Assembly: GCF_000485595.1 (NCBI RefSeq)
Contig: NW_014577105.1
Location: 244,482-303,752, forward strand
Source: Priapulus caudatus
Lineage: Eukaryota; Priapulida; Priapulimorpha; Priapulimorphida; Priapulidae
Length of the DNA stretch: 59,271 bases
Direction: 5' to 3'
A program made the translations under genes and the position numbers. The notes under the pieces were generated by a model, which worked only from the letters and a program-made list of their open reading frames with translations, was not told the origin of the DNA and did not search any database. Shown one piece after another: positions 32,798-44,914 of this stretch; within the stretch, counting starts at the first letter, position 1, and each line of letters starts with the position of its first letter.

Positions 32798-34213
32798 CTA
32801 GTATGTGTGAGCCTTCTGCTGGGGCTGGGGCACCTGGCTGGCTGGTCCTGCGTGCACGGGCAGGGAGTCGAGACGGACGGGCTGGTACTGGACACTAGTG
32901 CCGGGTCGTTCGTAACCGTACGAGGCACCCTCCTCGTTCTTGCCATCGCCAGTCGCATGCTGCTTGAACTGCTGCGTCGCGTCCTGGGTGGCGCCCCTGG
33001 TCGCGCTCAACTGAATACCGGCCTCGCCGTTGCCGGAGCCGGTTCTCTGCGCTGAGCTCTGCTCATACTGACGGGCGTTGCCTGAACGGTAGCGCTTGCC
33101 AATGACGATCTCCTCGGTCGACTGCGCGTTAATCTGCGGGGCGAGCTGGGCGGCCTGCTGTCTGGCACCGTCGAAGTTAAACGTCTCGATGTTCGTGTAC
33201 TGGCCAGCGAATGGTGCGATGCCAAACGCCTGCGAGTCGATGTTTCCAAAGTTGTTGACGTCGATGGCTGCTCCCTGGCGTGCGCCGCCGAAGCCGCTGC
33301 TGATTCCTCGGCGACCAATGACGGTCTGGCGACCAAACCCTCCAACGCGGCGGCCACCAAGGCCGACTCCGCTAACGCGACGGCCACCAAGGCCGACTCC
33401 GCTAACGCGACGGACACCACCAACACCGCCACCGTAGCCACCGCGGCCGCCGCGAATGCCACCGAGACCTCCGTAGCCACCTCCGATACCACCTCCGATA
33501 CCACCTCCGATACCACCTCCATAGCCACCTCTGATACCACCTCCGATACCACCTCCGATACCACCTCCATAGCCACCTCCGATACCACCGATACCACCTC
33601 CGATACCACCTCCATAACCACCTCTGATACCACCGATACCACCGCCGATACCACCTCCATAGCCACCTCCGATACCGCCGATACCACCTCCGATACCACC
33701 TCCATAACCACCTCTGATACCACCGATACCACCTCCGATACCACCTCCATAGCCACCTCCGATACCACCGATACCACCTCCGATACCACCGATACCACCT
33801 CCATAGCCACCTCTTATGCCACCTCCATAGCCACCGCTGACACCGCCGCCAAAGCCGCCTCCGAGACCGCCTCCGTAGCTGGTTGTTTGGCGATAACCGC
33901 CTCCGAGACCACCTAGACCACCTCCATAGCCGCCTCCAAGACCACCTAGACCTCCGCCGTAGCTGGTTGTTTGGCGATAACCACCTCCGATACCACCGAG
34001 ACCGCCTCCGTAGCCGCCGCCAATGCCTCCGATACTTGGCGCGGCCGTAGCTGCACAGCCAATGCCTCCGATACTGCCGCCGTAGCTGCCACCAATGCCT
34101 CCGATACTGCCGCCGTAGCTGCCACCAATGCCTCCAATACCGCCGCCAATGCCACCACCCCAGCCTAGGGCATAGCTAACGCAGCCCAGCAACACTAGTA
34201 GTGTAATCTTCAT
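32798..34213 (-). CDS. Secreted glycine-rich repeat protein (471 aa, single exon)
   Basis: Starts with a classical signal peptide (MKITLLVLLGCVSYALG, cleavage probably after about residue 17). Residues about 18-290 are low-complexity Gly repeats built from GGIGG, GGYGGG and GGIRGGYGGG units, with two copies of a YRQTTSYGGGLGG motif and then GRRVSGVGL repeats. The last 170 residues are non-repetitive (NNFGNIDSQAFGIAPF, then NIETFNFDGARQQ) and rich in Gln, Ala and Ser, ending HTY. No transmembrane helix or cysteine-rich domain is seen. This build suits an extracellular structural or matrix protein, but I recognise no family. The single open exon with a signal peptide argues for a real gene; strong codon repetition makes length polymorphism likely. 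It is convergent with DMGDH. Confidence 0.82.
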   Translation of the reverse strand: MKITLLVLLGCVSYALGWGGGIGGGIGGIGGSYGGSIGGIGGSYGGSIGGIGCAATAAPSIGGIGGGYGGGLGGIGGGYRQTTSYGGGLGGLGGGYGGGLGGLGGGYRQTTSYGGGLGGGFGGGVSGGYGGGIRGGYGGGIGGIGGGIGGIGGGYGGGIGGGIGGIRGGYGGGIGGGIGGIGGGYGGGIGGGIGGIRGGYGGGIGGGIGGIGGGYGGGIGGGIGGGIRGGYGGGIGGGIGGGIGGGYGGLGGIRGGRGGYGGGVGGVRRVSGVGLGGRRVSGVGLGGRRVGGFGRQTVIGRRGISSGFGGARQGAAIDVNNFGNIDSQAFGIAPFAGQYTNIETFNFDGARQQAAQLAPQINAQSTEEIVIGKRYRSGNARQYEQSSAQRTGSGNGEAGIQLSATRGATQDATQQFKQHATGDGKNEEGASYGYERPGTSVQYQPVRLDSLPVHAGPASQVPQPQQKAHTY

Positions 34214-35954
34214 GTCCGACTATAAAGAAATAATTAAAAGAAATGATACTAGATCGATCGCAATAACGATGAATAATTCTTCACGTTGCAGAATAGAAGA
34301 TTACGCATATAGTGATTTGATAAGTGCTTTGCAAGGTATCGCCTATTGTGGAGAATTAAAATTAGTCGTCCTGGTAGCGTGTCTATATTGGTTCCTAATT
34401 CAAGCCAGGAACAGTGAAACGATAATATGTAACAAACTGTTTAACCAATTAAATTTTTAAGCTGAATAAAATCGAAAAAAACAAATTCATTGGTTAAACA
34501 ATAAACCCATCGCTCCTACCGAATATCCTAAGAGTTACCTGCGCTCTCAAACTTACCGTTTGTTGTCGTACCTCTGTGCCCGTGTCCACCGCGGTGTATA
34601 AGCAAATGTACCGGACATTGTGAAAGCGTCAAACTCTTATATCTCACGCAGCATCAGCTGACCGCGCACCAGCACCACACTGGTCCGGTTCACTGGACAC
34701 GTACCCTGATCGTTCACGTCAACCCCGCGCCGCGGTTACGCACGCCCGCGATGATCTGTCGTGGGCAGGCTAGCAATTCGAGTGACAGTCCGAGACCGCG
34801 TACATTTCTGCATGAAATTATGATAATTTGTGCGTACGTGAGGCGGATGGCTGCAGTCGATGTGGGTCACCAGATGTCTTCCATTTCGCCACGACGTCAA
34901 AATCAGGGACAGAAAGTAAAATCTGGGTTAGAAATGGCAGCGATCGAGAGCGAATTCACGTCTGCGTTCGTATTGCAGGCACGTGTCACCTAAACCTCAC
35001 TGGACGCGTGACGATTTTCACGCTGGTTCATGTAACCTAATTGTTAAGGCTATACGGCCGCAGGCGGGGCAACGGAAAGTGGAGAGCAACTGACTAATAA
35101 CAATAACGTTCACTCGTTGCGGCTATAGCATGCTGTGATATAGGTGTCGTCGATCCCGTCGCTAGGCCGGCCGCCGCTAGGCCCTAATGCTTAGGCCGGT
35201 CAAATGTATAAAATGGTCGCCGTATCACGCCACATCTCTTTTGAGTCGGGGGTAGCTCTTCCACGTTTATAAAGTATGAGCACGAATCGGCCAGCTCTTA
35301 TTTTGCACAGCTCTTAATCTTTCTGACTTTTGTTTCCGATCCAGCGCTCACTATAACTACAATGTAGTGATGTCTGTAGGGACTAGAGTATTGGACAAAA
35401 CGGCCCTATGGCTGAAGTATTATATGCTCCGATCCTTTGCTATACATATTCATACTTTACTGTGAAACACCCAAATGTGCGAGAAATTACACACGACGTG
35501 TGCATATTATGGTGAGAGAGATGTCATATAAGGATTCGTGGTCGATTTGTATAAAGACGATAACGCTTTGGTATCCATATATAAAATAAGCCAGGAGTAT
35601 ATATTATTTGGTGCAGACAATGCCTTTTATTGCAAAACGAATATTTATAGAACGTCACATATCTATCTTGTGTCACAAAAGATCAAACAATTCGTTTGAT
35701 AAAGCTACCCACTGCTTTAACGCCAAGAGAAACATCGCACTCTATACAAATGTAAACGTACTACGCTAATTAACTTGCTACGAGGCATACTCGACAGTGT
35801 CTGTGTGTAATACCTGTGAACTTATTATTATGGTGGAGGAGACGTAAAAATTTACCAGTCCAAGTACCTAACCATTTTGTACATATAGGTCACATTCCTT
35901 ATACGTAGCATGTGTGACACTATAAAATAGCGAAAGATATATGTGTGGACTATG

Positions 35955-35956
<2 letters not shown>
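34214..35956. other. No recognisable gene; upstream region of the glycine-rich gene
   Basis: Open frames of at most 82 codons, none with a domain. The promoter of the minus-strand glycine-rich gene should lie in the first part, but I see no clear TATA box on that strand. Confidence 0.5.
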
Positions 35957-36024
<68 letters not shown>

Positions 36025-36032
36025 CGTGCGTG
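35957..36032. repeat. (TG)n microsatellite
   Basis: About 30 TG units followed by GCGTGCGTGC variants. Confidence 0.95.
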
Positions 36033-37189
36033 CATGTGTGCATGCGTTGGTCCATATGAGCACGCATGTGTAAACTGCGAATGTACAGGCGGTTACGTAA
36101 CCTGCGTATCTCTATATTATTTTAGCGAACTACAGTCTCCAAGATGTTAGCATACATATTTAGCATAACAGCGTTACATATTATAGCGTTATTAGCGTTA
36201 TTAGCGTGCAGTCCTTACGATTTCTGAAACAAGCGAGATGGAGGAACGAAATAAGTTAAAACAGAACGAAGCGATTGTAATCGTTCTTTGCGTTGCTACA
36301 ATCTACTCGCGTCCCTGCTCGGATAACTATAACCCCCGTTGGTCAAATAGAAATAAGACAATTTAACAATAATCTAATAATAATAATTATTAAAAATAAT
36401 TTTAGGGACGAACGATATATACCATTTTATTCCAGCGTAACCGAATGCATTAGATTCCTCGTCCCGGAAAACTCCGTAAACACTGGTGAGGGGATAACCA
36501 CTAATTGTGGATCACTAATGGTGGCGGATCACCACCACCTAATCACTACTAATCACCATCAACGGATTGTTGTTGCAGTTGCAATCGACTAAGAAGTTGC
36601 AACCTGTTTTCAAATTATTTGTGTAGTAACTATAAACTGCCGTTGTCCACATCCGTATTCAGATTTATTACGCCACACCATTTGAAAGTATCAGTCACGA
36701 CACGTAAACGTGTAAAGTGGTATAACGAGATACAATCCAAGGATAGATGGATGGATAGACGGTCGGACGGACAAACGGACGAATGGATAAATTGACCTAA
36801 CTTGACCTTGACTTGACAATGGTTACTATATACTACCATAACTGTCGAGAATGTGCGTTCTATTCGCATATAATCAAGATATATAATGTGATGATTGATT
36901 ACCTTTGAGAATTATATCAGCAAGCCAGTTTAATTAGCATGCGTCTTATGTTTATGTCATTTACAACTGTTTGAACGTTGGCGCGGGTGTAACTGCATAT
37001 CAATATTGAGACATCCATATGAGTACGGTAACCGATTTACCTACCACGTGATTTGTGTTTGAATTTGTTTGTTAGCGTTTGCCTGTCACCCCGACTAGAC
37101 TGCTGATATTAAACTTGAGCGTCGAGCAGATCCGTAATAATATCACCTAATCCGTATAGCATCAAGAATCCATAATAGAAATTATCTTT
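36033..37189. other. No recognisable gene
   Basis: AT-rich sequence with a GGATGGATAGACGG-type short repeat near 36744-36784 and ACCACCA/AATCACT repeats near 36497-36560. No supported coding region. Confidence 0.5.
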
Positions 37190-37430
37190 ATTATGCTTAT
37201 TATATGTTTATATGTTTATATATATTTTTATATATGTTTTTATGTTATCTTTATGTTTACATGTTTATATGTTTTTTATATGTTTATATATGTTTATGTG
37301 TTTATGTTTATTATATATGTTTATGTGTTTATGTTTATTATATATGTTTATATGTTCATTATTATGTTTATCTTTATTATGTTAGAAGTTATCTTTATCT
37401 TTATTATTTTAGGTATTTTATTATGGACTC
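37190..37430. repeat. AT-rich TTTATATGTTTATATG minisatellite
   Basis: Degenerate tandem TTTATATG / TTTATGTG units. The Tyr/Ile/Phe-rich frames through it are artefacts. Confidence 0.85.
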
Positions 37431-37999
37431 TTGATATCATATAACACGGGCGGATCCGTGAATTATTTTGGACTCGAGAGTTCAACGAATAGGGAACTAG
37501 ACGAAGTGCAATAAAAGCATTAAAAAATGGAAAGTCGTTAGTCAATGAGTCATCAAGGATTGAAAAAATACATACATACCACAAAAATATCAGGAAATGG
37601 TGAACAGGAAACAACGATGTTTGTCGGCGCAGAAAAACTTTTCCTCACTCACCAAAACATCATAACTGCCGCCATAATACGGTGATGGCGGTTCTGGCCC
37701 TAGTCGTGGTCAGTAGTAGTTAACGAAACGCGCAAGATACAACTATAATGCACGGTAACAGGATTTTCGAGATACACATAAGTGATTTGATTAAGGTGGA
37801 CATTCTGTTAATAACGTGACCAGAAGAGTCCATCGGACATATCTCGAATATATTGCCAAAGAGTATACATTATAGATGTACTTAATTACCTCATGATGAA
37901 CAATCCGTTGACTGAAACCCAGGTAAATCATCAACATATTTTCATAATGCGACTCAATGGTATGTATCGCCCAGTTCAGCATCCCCCCCCGCTCCTGCA

Positions 38000-38000
<1 letters not shown>

Positions 38001-38048
<48 letters not shown>
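38001..38048. repeat. (CA)n microsatellite
   Basis: About 23 CA units ending in CGCGCGCATGCACGC variants, about 140 bp before the first exon of the unknown gene. Confidence 0.95.
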
Positions 38049-38050
<2 letters not shown>

Positions 38051-38184
38051 GCGCGCATGCACGCATGCACGCACGCACACACACACGAGTGCGATCGGCT
38101 CCATATTTGTCTTGACTGGTGACGTCAATATGAGCCATGATTAGCTTAGGCTGATGCACAATAAAACACCATTGCTGTGCATTG

Positions 38185-41126
38185 ATGGTCGGCGCTCACA
38201 CGGGCTTCTACGTGAACGGGCTGGTATCGACCGTGAACAAAGGCGAGCGAAGTTTATGCGTGAATACAAAGAACGTGGTTGCCCAGGTATTGTTGTCCTT
38301 TAATATAGAGCGTGTGGTGCCTCTATTTAGAACAATATACCTTCTATTGCGGTATGGATATCGTTAGAACGGCCATCATCTCCATGTATTGAACGTTAGC
38401 ACGGTACACGTTAGAACATCGTTAAGTCGACTTTTCCACCATGCGTGGGCATTGTTAAAACAGCTATGATTTATAGGGATAGACGTCATTAATATGGACT
38501 TTCCGCGTATGTATAGACATCGTTGATAGCAATTCGCGTGCACGTATGCACATAATTAATACGGCTTTCCTGGCCTGTACGGACATCGTTATAACGGCTA
38601 TCGTCGGCGTCGGTGTGATGTGTTTTGAACCTTACATTACATTTCCTTACTCTCGTACTAGCCTTACGTGATGGCACAAGAGGAGGACAAAACTGAACAG
38701 GCAAGACGTCGCCAGAGTGACTTCACACTAATTCTCTACCCGAAGACAAAGATACCGGAGTTTGGATCAGCTCTGAGCGAATGCACGAAGCCTAGTAAGC
38801 TACGGCGTGTACATCACGCCGTGGTTCATTTCCGTGTGGTAAGTGCATGTCGACCGCTTACACAAATCCACGTATAACGTCTGCATCGTGTAAGGATATC
38901 GTCTGTAACGTGGAATTATAATCAGCTGTAACTTGTACGCATATCGTCCCCAATGTGCTGTCGTTGTCTGTAACTCAACGCGCTTATTACTTTTAGTTTA
39001 GCGACCAATTTCTGTATTGTGTTGTCATAATCTTCAGCGGGCACGTGTAGTACGTGCGAACACGTAAGGGTAGGCTTGTGGCGCGTACATGTGTTGTCTG
39101 CTTACTTATCCCGTTCAGGTTCCTCGTAAAACGTGTGCAGCTCCGTTAGACGTGTGATCACACCGAGCTGTCGCACAGAAGTCTGAACTAACTCGCGTCT
39201 GTCGGCGTGCTCACGCTAACACATTGCCCTCCTTCGCCGCGAGTAGATGTGTGTCAGGCGTTTTCGCATTGATGGTTACTGCCCGACACTTGCACTGTGT
39301 TGACGTGCTTCGCTTACCGACGCGCGTAATAATAGGAATGTTTCGTTGGCACAGGCGCCACGCCCCCCCCCCCACCACGCTGCCATAAACACACCGGCGA
39401 CGACCCAGTCCGCGTGGCTACGTAGTAGTTAGTCAGAGGCGCTAGTAATCGTATCAGGAGTGAATAATAATAGATCTATCTATATAATCTGTAGATAATC
39501 TATTATTATTCTCCTGATCGTATGCACAACGCGTTCGTCGATCGATGCCTTTTCACTATCTATAAACTAAACTAGGTGTCTGTTATTACAGCTATTTAAA
39601 TTGCCTAAACTACAGTGAAACTTGTTACACATTAGTACAAATTACTATCCACATTTAGATCCGGATAAATTTATATAAACAAACATTAAAATATTCGGAA
39701 TTTTCAACAGAGTCAGCAGAATTTAACAATGGGGAATCCCCGTTGGCGGTAAAAACCTAGTATGTTGCTCTACCTTCTGGTTCTTACCGACAGGTTCTTA
39801 AGATATTAATTTAATATTATTAAGCTCACAGTACGGCCTACTGTAAGAGAGCGTGCTCTGATTGGCGGCAATTTTCATTTGGTCGAAGATTAGTGGGCCC
39901 AGCAGATTGCTTCTGTTTGTTCGCGCGTGGCGGTGTTTGACTTGCTCTCGTTAACGCCTAGTGCTATAAAGGCATGTGATGTAGTTTCCGTGCCTAAGCT
40001 AACATCTCGCAATGCTGCGCGTCAACTCCGCTAGAGCTTAATATCAAAAGCAGGTGATTAATAGTAAACCACTAGATGAAATATATTATAGCATTAATTA
40101 TTTGATTTTGGTCAATCACTCATGCATGCTTCTAGCTGCGACGAATTCTGCGACGTTAGTAAATTACCAAAAAACTGATGGAATCGTACTGATAGCATTA
40201 CTGAGTTAATATTGTCCTTTAAAAATGTTTTGCGTTGCGCGCGCGCGTGTGTGTATGCGGCGTGCGCGTGTGCGTTCGTGCGTGCGTTCGCGCGTGCGTG
40301 CGTGCGTGCGTGCGTGTGTGTATGTGGTGCAATGATACAGGCGAGCGTACAGGCATGCGTTTGTGCTTCGGGGTGCGGTGCATAAGCGTGAACCAGATGT
40401 TTCCCTGACTGATCGAGCATTTTTTCTGACGATGAAAGTCAGAAGCTTAGCTTACGCTTAAACAGCAGTATTTGCAGCAAGATCTGAACCTCAGTCTTAT
40501 TACCCTCAAGTTTTGACTTGTGATTATTGCGGCGCATTGACGACTACTCCAGTCATGCATTTTCTAATGAAAATATATAAACTCTGACATTTACACGTGT
40601 CATGTTGAGCGCATAGCTTTCCTGGTTTCATCAGCATGTAATACACGTAAGGCCAACAGTTACACCATAACACAAATGCATGGGTAATATCATAATGAAC
40701 TGACTTCAGGCTTTTATGCTATGTGGCTATTAAAAATCTCGCTTTGTTAGTTTAGAAAAATGCAAACAAGTTAAAAATGTTTACAACCCAAGTTACAGGA
40801 GCTCTCAGTCAGCGATAGGATTGGAGAAGAGGGCAAGGACAGAGGTGCCACTGTTCAATCAGCCGACAGCCCAAAACTCCCGCTGACACGAAGCGACGTC
40901 GCCGACTCATGCAATTCGTCGGAGGAGAGCTATGACAGCGCCATCTATGGCAATCAACTGCGCCACGAAAACGTAAAATTTTGCGTAGCCTCAAAAAAAG
41001 GGGCGACAAGCAAAAGGTCGGAGTCGCATTCAAAGTGGACATTCAACCTGAAGTCCATGTTTAAACCAAACAGTAAACGGACGCCTGCTCTTGACGAGAA
41101 GGCAGTTCATAGACAATATTACCCAG
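38185..41126 (+). CDS. Uncharacterised gene, three phase-compatible exons (3' end not found)
   Basis: Three open segments join in phase at consensus sites: 38185-38286 (34 codons, ATG start after an in-frame stop at 38152, donor CAG|GTATT), 38662-38838 (59 codons, acceptor CTAG, donor GTG|GTAAGT) and 40799-41126 (109 codons plus 1 base, acceptor TTACAG, donor CCCAG|GTTTGT). Total about 202 residues so far. The first two exons give a compact mixed sequence (GFYVNGLVSTVNKGERSL, then DFTLILYPKTKIPEFG). The third is hydrophilic with Ser/Lys-rich tracts (SCNSSEESYDSAIYG; KWTFNLKSMFKPNSK) typical of a disordered or regulatory region. I recognise no family. Exon 4 must start in phase 1 and is not visible before the gap at 42520. 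MP7 sits in intron 2. The exon model is inferred from phase and open frame alone. Confidence 0.5.
39454..39517. mobile_element. Mini-palindrome element MP7 (64 bp)
   Basis: Diverged ends TCAGGAGTGAATAATAATAG and complement, flanked by exact 5-bp TCGTA (39449-39453 and 39518-39522). It lies in intron 2 of the unknown gene. Confidence 0.75.
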
Positions 41127-41389
41127 GTTTGTGTTCAGAATACAAGCAGCATAATTAAATTTAAACTATTGTAATAATTGAACCGACCTCGAAATAGTTT
41201 TGCAATGAAAGCCACTACAACCACACAATTGCCAAAATGTAAACAAGCTGTAAGAAAGTGTAATACTTACACGGAGAATGCCAAACTCCACGACAGATGG
41301 CGCTGTCGCTCTGGCTCAATTCACCGCAGCCGGCTGGTTGGGGTTGTAGGATATGTTTACTAGGCACTTCTAATTTTAACATATATTTT

Positions 41390-41761
41390 AACACACACAG
41401 CACACACACACACAGCACACACACACCACGCACTGCACGCACCACACGCGCCGCGCGCCCCGCACACATACTCACACAGTACACGCATACGTCATGCACA
41501 GCACAACGCGCGGCCGCACACGCATATACAGCACGACATACCCAACACACAAACAGAACAAACACCTCAACATACGCACAACACATACCAACAAACAAAC
41601 AAACACCACACAGCACACACGCAGCCACACGCCACAATCCGTCGACCGGACGGCCCTCCGCACGCCACTCCGCAGGCCGGCACGGGCCGTCGCGCGCCCT
41701 CCGGGATGCACTCGGACTCCCCCCCCCCCACACACACACACACGCAGCGCACACACAACAC

Positions 41762-41796
<35 letters not shown>

Positions 41797-41960
41797 CATA
41801 TATAGTAGTATATATATATAGCACACACACACACACACACACACACCACACACACAGCACACAACACGACACATCACACGACACACACACACACCACAAA
41901 CACACAACACACACACACACACACCAACCACACACACATGACACAACACAAACAAACAAG
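41390..41960. repeat. CA-rich array with microsatellites
   Basis: CACACA runs with CACGC, AACAAACAAAC and a central (TATA) stretch (41800-41820). All overlapping long frames (Thr-His or Cys-Val repeats) are repeat translations. Confidence 0.9.
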
Positions 41961-41996
41961 AGGGACAAATCCCGCCGGCCGTAGCAGACTGAAAAT

Positions 41997-42440
41997 CTTG
42001 ATATGGTAGGGTTAAACTAGCGCGCGTTCAGGCCCGGTCTGACGGCAAAGCTAACAGTTGGTAGCGGCGTGTAGGGCCTTACAGACCTGCATATTGTTGA
42101 TCTGCTCTTTATCCGTCTCAGCTCAGCTCGCGCGGCGTCAACCCGCACAGCAGCGAGGTACAGCGACGCGTACGAATTATCATGACCTAAATAAGGCTCA
42201 TGGGCACTGCGTATTGCGATTTAGGCACCCGGTCTGGCCGCTCGTTGCGTAGCAGACCACACACACAAGCGGCTATCTTGCCCGGGCGCGGCCTGCTTCA
42301 TTTGCGGGGCCAACTTGAGCGGCGTGCAAGCCGCGTATTTTGGAGGGGAACTAGGCGTGTACACACTGCAAAATGATTTGGCGCGGGTCTGGCGGGGCGC
42401 GTTAGTTTATAGCATATCAACATTCCGTAGTCCGTGCACG
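41997..42440. mobile_element. GC-rich inverted-repeat element F, copy F1
   Basis: Begins GATATGGTAGGGTTAAACTA and contains CAAGCGGCTATCTTGCCCGG and CATTTGCGGGGCCAACTTG. The same sequence appears in opposite orientation at 45790-46215. Both copies are bounded by CA/GT microsatellites. Ends resemble GATATGGTATTAAACTAACG and complement. No coding frame of note. Confidence 0.75.
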
Positions 42441-42470
42441 GGGTTTAAAATAGCTGTACCATGATAAAAG

Positions 42471-42502
<32 letters not shown>

Positions 42503-42519
42503 CCCACCACACACATGCG

Positions 42520-42891
42520 NNNNNNNNNNNNNNNNNNNNNNNNNNNNNNNNNNNNNNNNNNNNNNNNNNNNNNNNNNNNNNNNNNNNNNNNNNNNNNNNN
42601 NNNNNNNNNNNNNNNNNNNNNNNNNNNNNNNNNNNNNNNNNNNNNNNNNNNNNNNNNNNNNNNNNNNNNNNNNNNNNNNNNNNNNNNNNNNNNNNNNNNN
42701 NNNNNNNNNNNNNNNNNNNNNNNNNNNNNNNNNNNNNNNNNNNNNNNNNNNNNNNNNNNNNNNNNNNNNNNNNNNNNNNNNNNNNNNNNNNNNNNNNNNN
42801 NNNNNNNNNNNNNNNNNNNNNNNNNNNNNNNNNNNNNNNNNNNNNNNNNNNNNNNNNNNNNNNNNNNNNNNNNNNNNNNNNNNNNNNNNNN
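42520..42891. other. Assembly gap (372 N)
   Basis: Run of N directly after a (CA)n microsatellite. Gap length is probably arbitrary. Frames spanning it are meaningless. Confidence 0.99.
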
Positions 42892-43075
42892 GTGAGCAGC
42901 AGCATATGGCGCCGAGCCAAGATGCTGGAGATTTGCGACGGAAATTTTATCAGGAATTGCTCGGCAATAATAGTAGTGAAAAGAGTTTATAGAAACATTA
43001 AGAATTTGGTAAGTAAAATCTAGATTTCGTACTAATATTATTTAGCTATATTTTATTGAAACATCAATGCCTGTG
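42892..43075. mobile_element. Hairpin MITE family D, right half (D3)
   Basis: Contains GGCAATAATAGTAGTGAAAA, AGAAACATTAAGAATTTGGT and TATTTTATTGAAAC, matching the second arm of D1 and D4. The left half falls in the assembly gap. Confidence 0.7.
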
Positions 43076-43286
43076 CACATCATGCCAGCTTCGTACAACT
43101 CCAAGTTGTTAATGCAGCGGACTGGTGGGCGTTGTAGGATATGTTTACTACGGCACTTCTAAAATATCTTAACATATATTTACGATATATTAAAGAATGC
43201 ATGCCAAAAACCATTAAAAAGTGCTCTAACCCTAACACCCTTAGCCCTAACCTTAACCCTAACCTTATTACTCTACCTAATTAAAG

Positions 43287-43447
43287 CTGTGTGTGCGTGT
43301 GTGCGTGCGCGCGTGTGTGTCTGTGTATCAGTATGTGTGGTCTGTGTATCTGTGTGCTTGTACGGGCGTACGTGTCTGCGCGTGCCTGTACGTGTGTACG
43401 TGTGTGTGCGCGTGCGTTTGTGTTTGCGCGTTGCGTGTGTGTGCGTA
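43287..43447. repeat. GT-rich degenerate repeat
   Basis: GTGTGCGTGCGCGC-type sequence preceded by a short run of CCCTAACC variants (43225-43265). Confidence 0.85.
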
Positions 43448-43739
43448 TCCTAACCGTTACATAACTTTCTATCGTTCGTGTTAGCAAGTATCTAAACGCT
43501 GATAACGAAATAACGTTATATAAATACCGACATGAGTAGATTCTTATAAACAAATAGGCCTATGTATTATATAATATTTATTATTACAACAATATGCTAT
43601 TATATACATGTATTATATCTACTATTTATTTATTTATTTATTTATTCATTTACATGCTTAGAATATCACTATTTTTATGACATACTAACGAGCCAATTTT
43701 GGCAGTCCCTGTGACTGGCAATATGGCGGCTAAGCTGCC

Positions 43740-43971
43740 TACTGTATTTACTCGTGTATAAGAACACGCCATATTTTGCCTTGAAAAGTTGGTACGAATC
43801 TTTTATAATAGAAATTTACATGGAAGATGAGGCTGGATATAGAGCGGCTGGTTGCGATAACGATGACAATTCTTACATAAGATCTGTTAGCCTTGTGTAT
43901 GAGTCGCACCCCTGATTTTTTTTTATTGAAGTTGTGTACAAACAAGTAGTTATACACGAGTAAATACGGTA
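43740..43971. mobile_element. Tc1/mariner-like MITE
   Basis: Ends TACTGTATTTACTCGTGTAT and the near-complement ATACACGAGTAAATACGGTA, with TA at both borders as expected for a Tc1/mariner target. 232 bp, non-coding. Confidence 0.7.
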
Positions 43972-44126
43972 ATTGTGCTTGGATGGAATAGCCAATGAAT
44001 GCGCTTTCCAGTTATTACATCATAGACTAAGAACATCAAGACACGACAAGAGGGATACAATCAACCGTTACCGGGTATGCAATACCTCTTGGCGTTCGGT
44101 TGCGCTCTCCTGCTGTAACTGTTACA

Positions 44127-44785
44127 GCGGGGGACACACTATGTGAATTTCGCTGCAATCAGATCCGCAGCGAAATTCTCAGCGAAAATATTCGCAAACG
44201 CATCGATTAAAATTGAACGGACACACTACAACGTACGCGATTTACTGTCGCCGACATGTCACTGGTTTTGAGAACCCCTAATCCCATGTGTTCGCTACTA
44301 CTGGAACGTGGTAATGAGCAGCCTCAAAATTAATTCTATAGCATCCTGCATTTTCAAATATCCTTAAAAACGTACAGTTGGTATTTGCGTTAATATCGTC
44401 AATGTTGATTGCTGTTTATTGGCGGTTTTTAGTATGACTTTTGAAGCAGTATGTTTAGAAAACAAAAAAATACCTGTTAAATTAAGCTGTGAGCTTAATT
44501 CACGAAGCGCAATTTTGCGACTGGTCCTGTCCCTATAAGAGGGTAACGTGGTATTAAATAAACAGGGCTGCATCGCCAAATAAAGTACTAAATCTTCTTC
44601 TTTTTCCCTCGTCCATGTCGTTTCCATCGCCGCCATTTTTCAATCATGTGATTAGCATACTGATCAATGATTCGCTGCATTATAACATCGGCCGGCGCAA
44701 TTTTCTCTTCTACGGACACACGATGCGAATCTGTACGCAGCGGTAAAAATACGCAGCGAAAATATCAAACACTATAGTTTCCCTC
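44127..44785 (-). mobile_element. PIF/Harbinger-like fragment with MADF-encoding exon, copy E1
   Basis: Left end GCGGGGGACACACTATGTGA, mirrored by ATAGTGTGTCCCCCGCTT at the right end of copy E2 (46840). Both copies share the MADF-coding and CATGTGATTAGCATACTGAT segments. E1 is cut off on the right near 44785. The superfamily is inferred from the MADF/Myb-type protein that accompanies Harbinger transposases. Confidence 0.55.
44364..44636 (-). pseudogene. MADF domain fragment (transposon-associated DNA-binding protein)
   Basis: A 90-codon frame. Residues about 7-55 match the MADF (Myb/SANT-like) pattern: WTREKEEDLVLYLA, then PCLFNTTLPSYRDR, then RKIALRELSSQL, with the expected aromatic and Leu positions. 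These domains bind DNA and accompany PIF/Harbinger transposases. The frame loses similarity after residue 55, and copy E2 (46470-46620) is also broken. It could instead be the start of a spliced gene whose rest is deleted. Confidence 0.6.
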
Positions 44786-44848
44786 CGTTGCCCGGGATAA
44801 TAAAGCGCTCAGTTGGTGACCACTTGATTGAAAGAAAATTACCAAAAA

Positions 44849-44854
<6 letters not shown>

Positions 44855-44914
<60 letters not shown>
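44855..44914. repeat. (ATCT)n microsatellite
   Basis: About 15 ATCT units abutting the truncated left end of D4. Confidence 0.97.

Noticed and set aside
41215-41984. Cys/Val- and Thr/His-rich frames up to 246 codons
   Set aside because: CA/GT array translations without domains.
42417-42920. Open frames across the N run
   Set aside because: The N positions have no sequence; the frames are artefacts.
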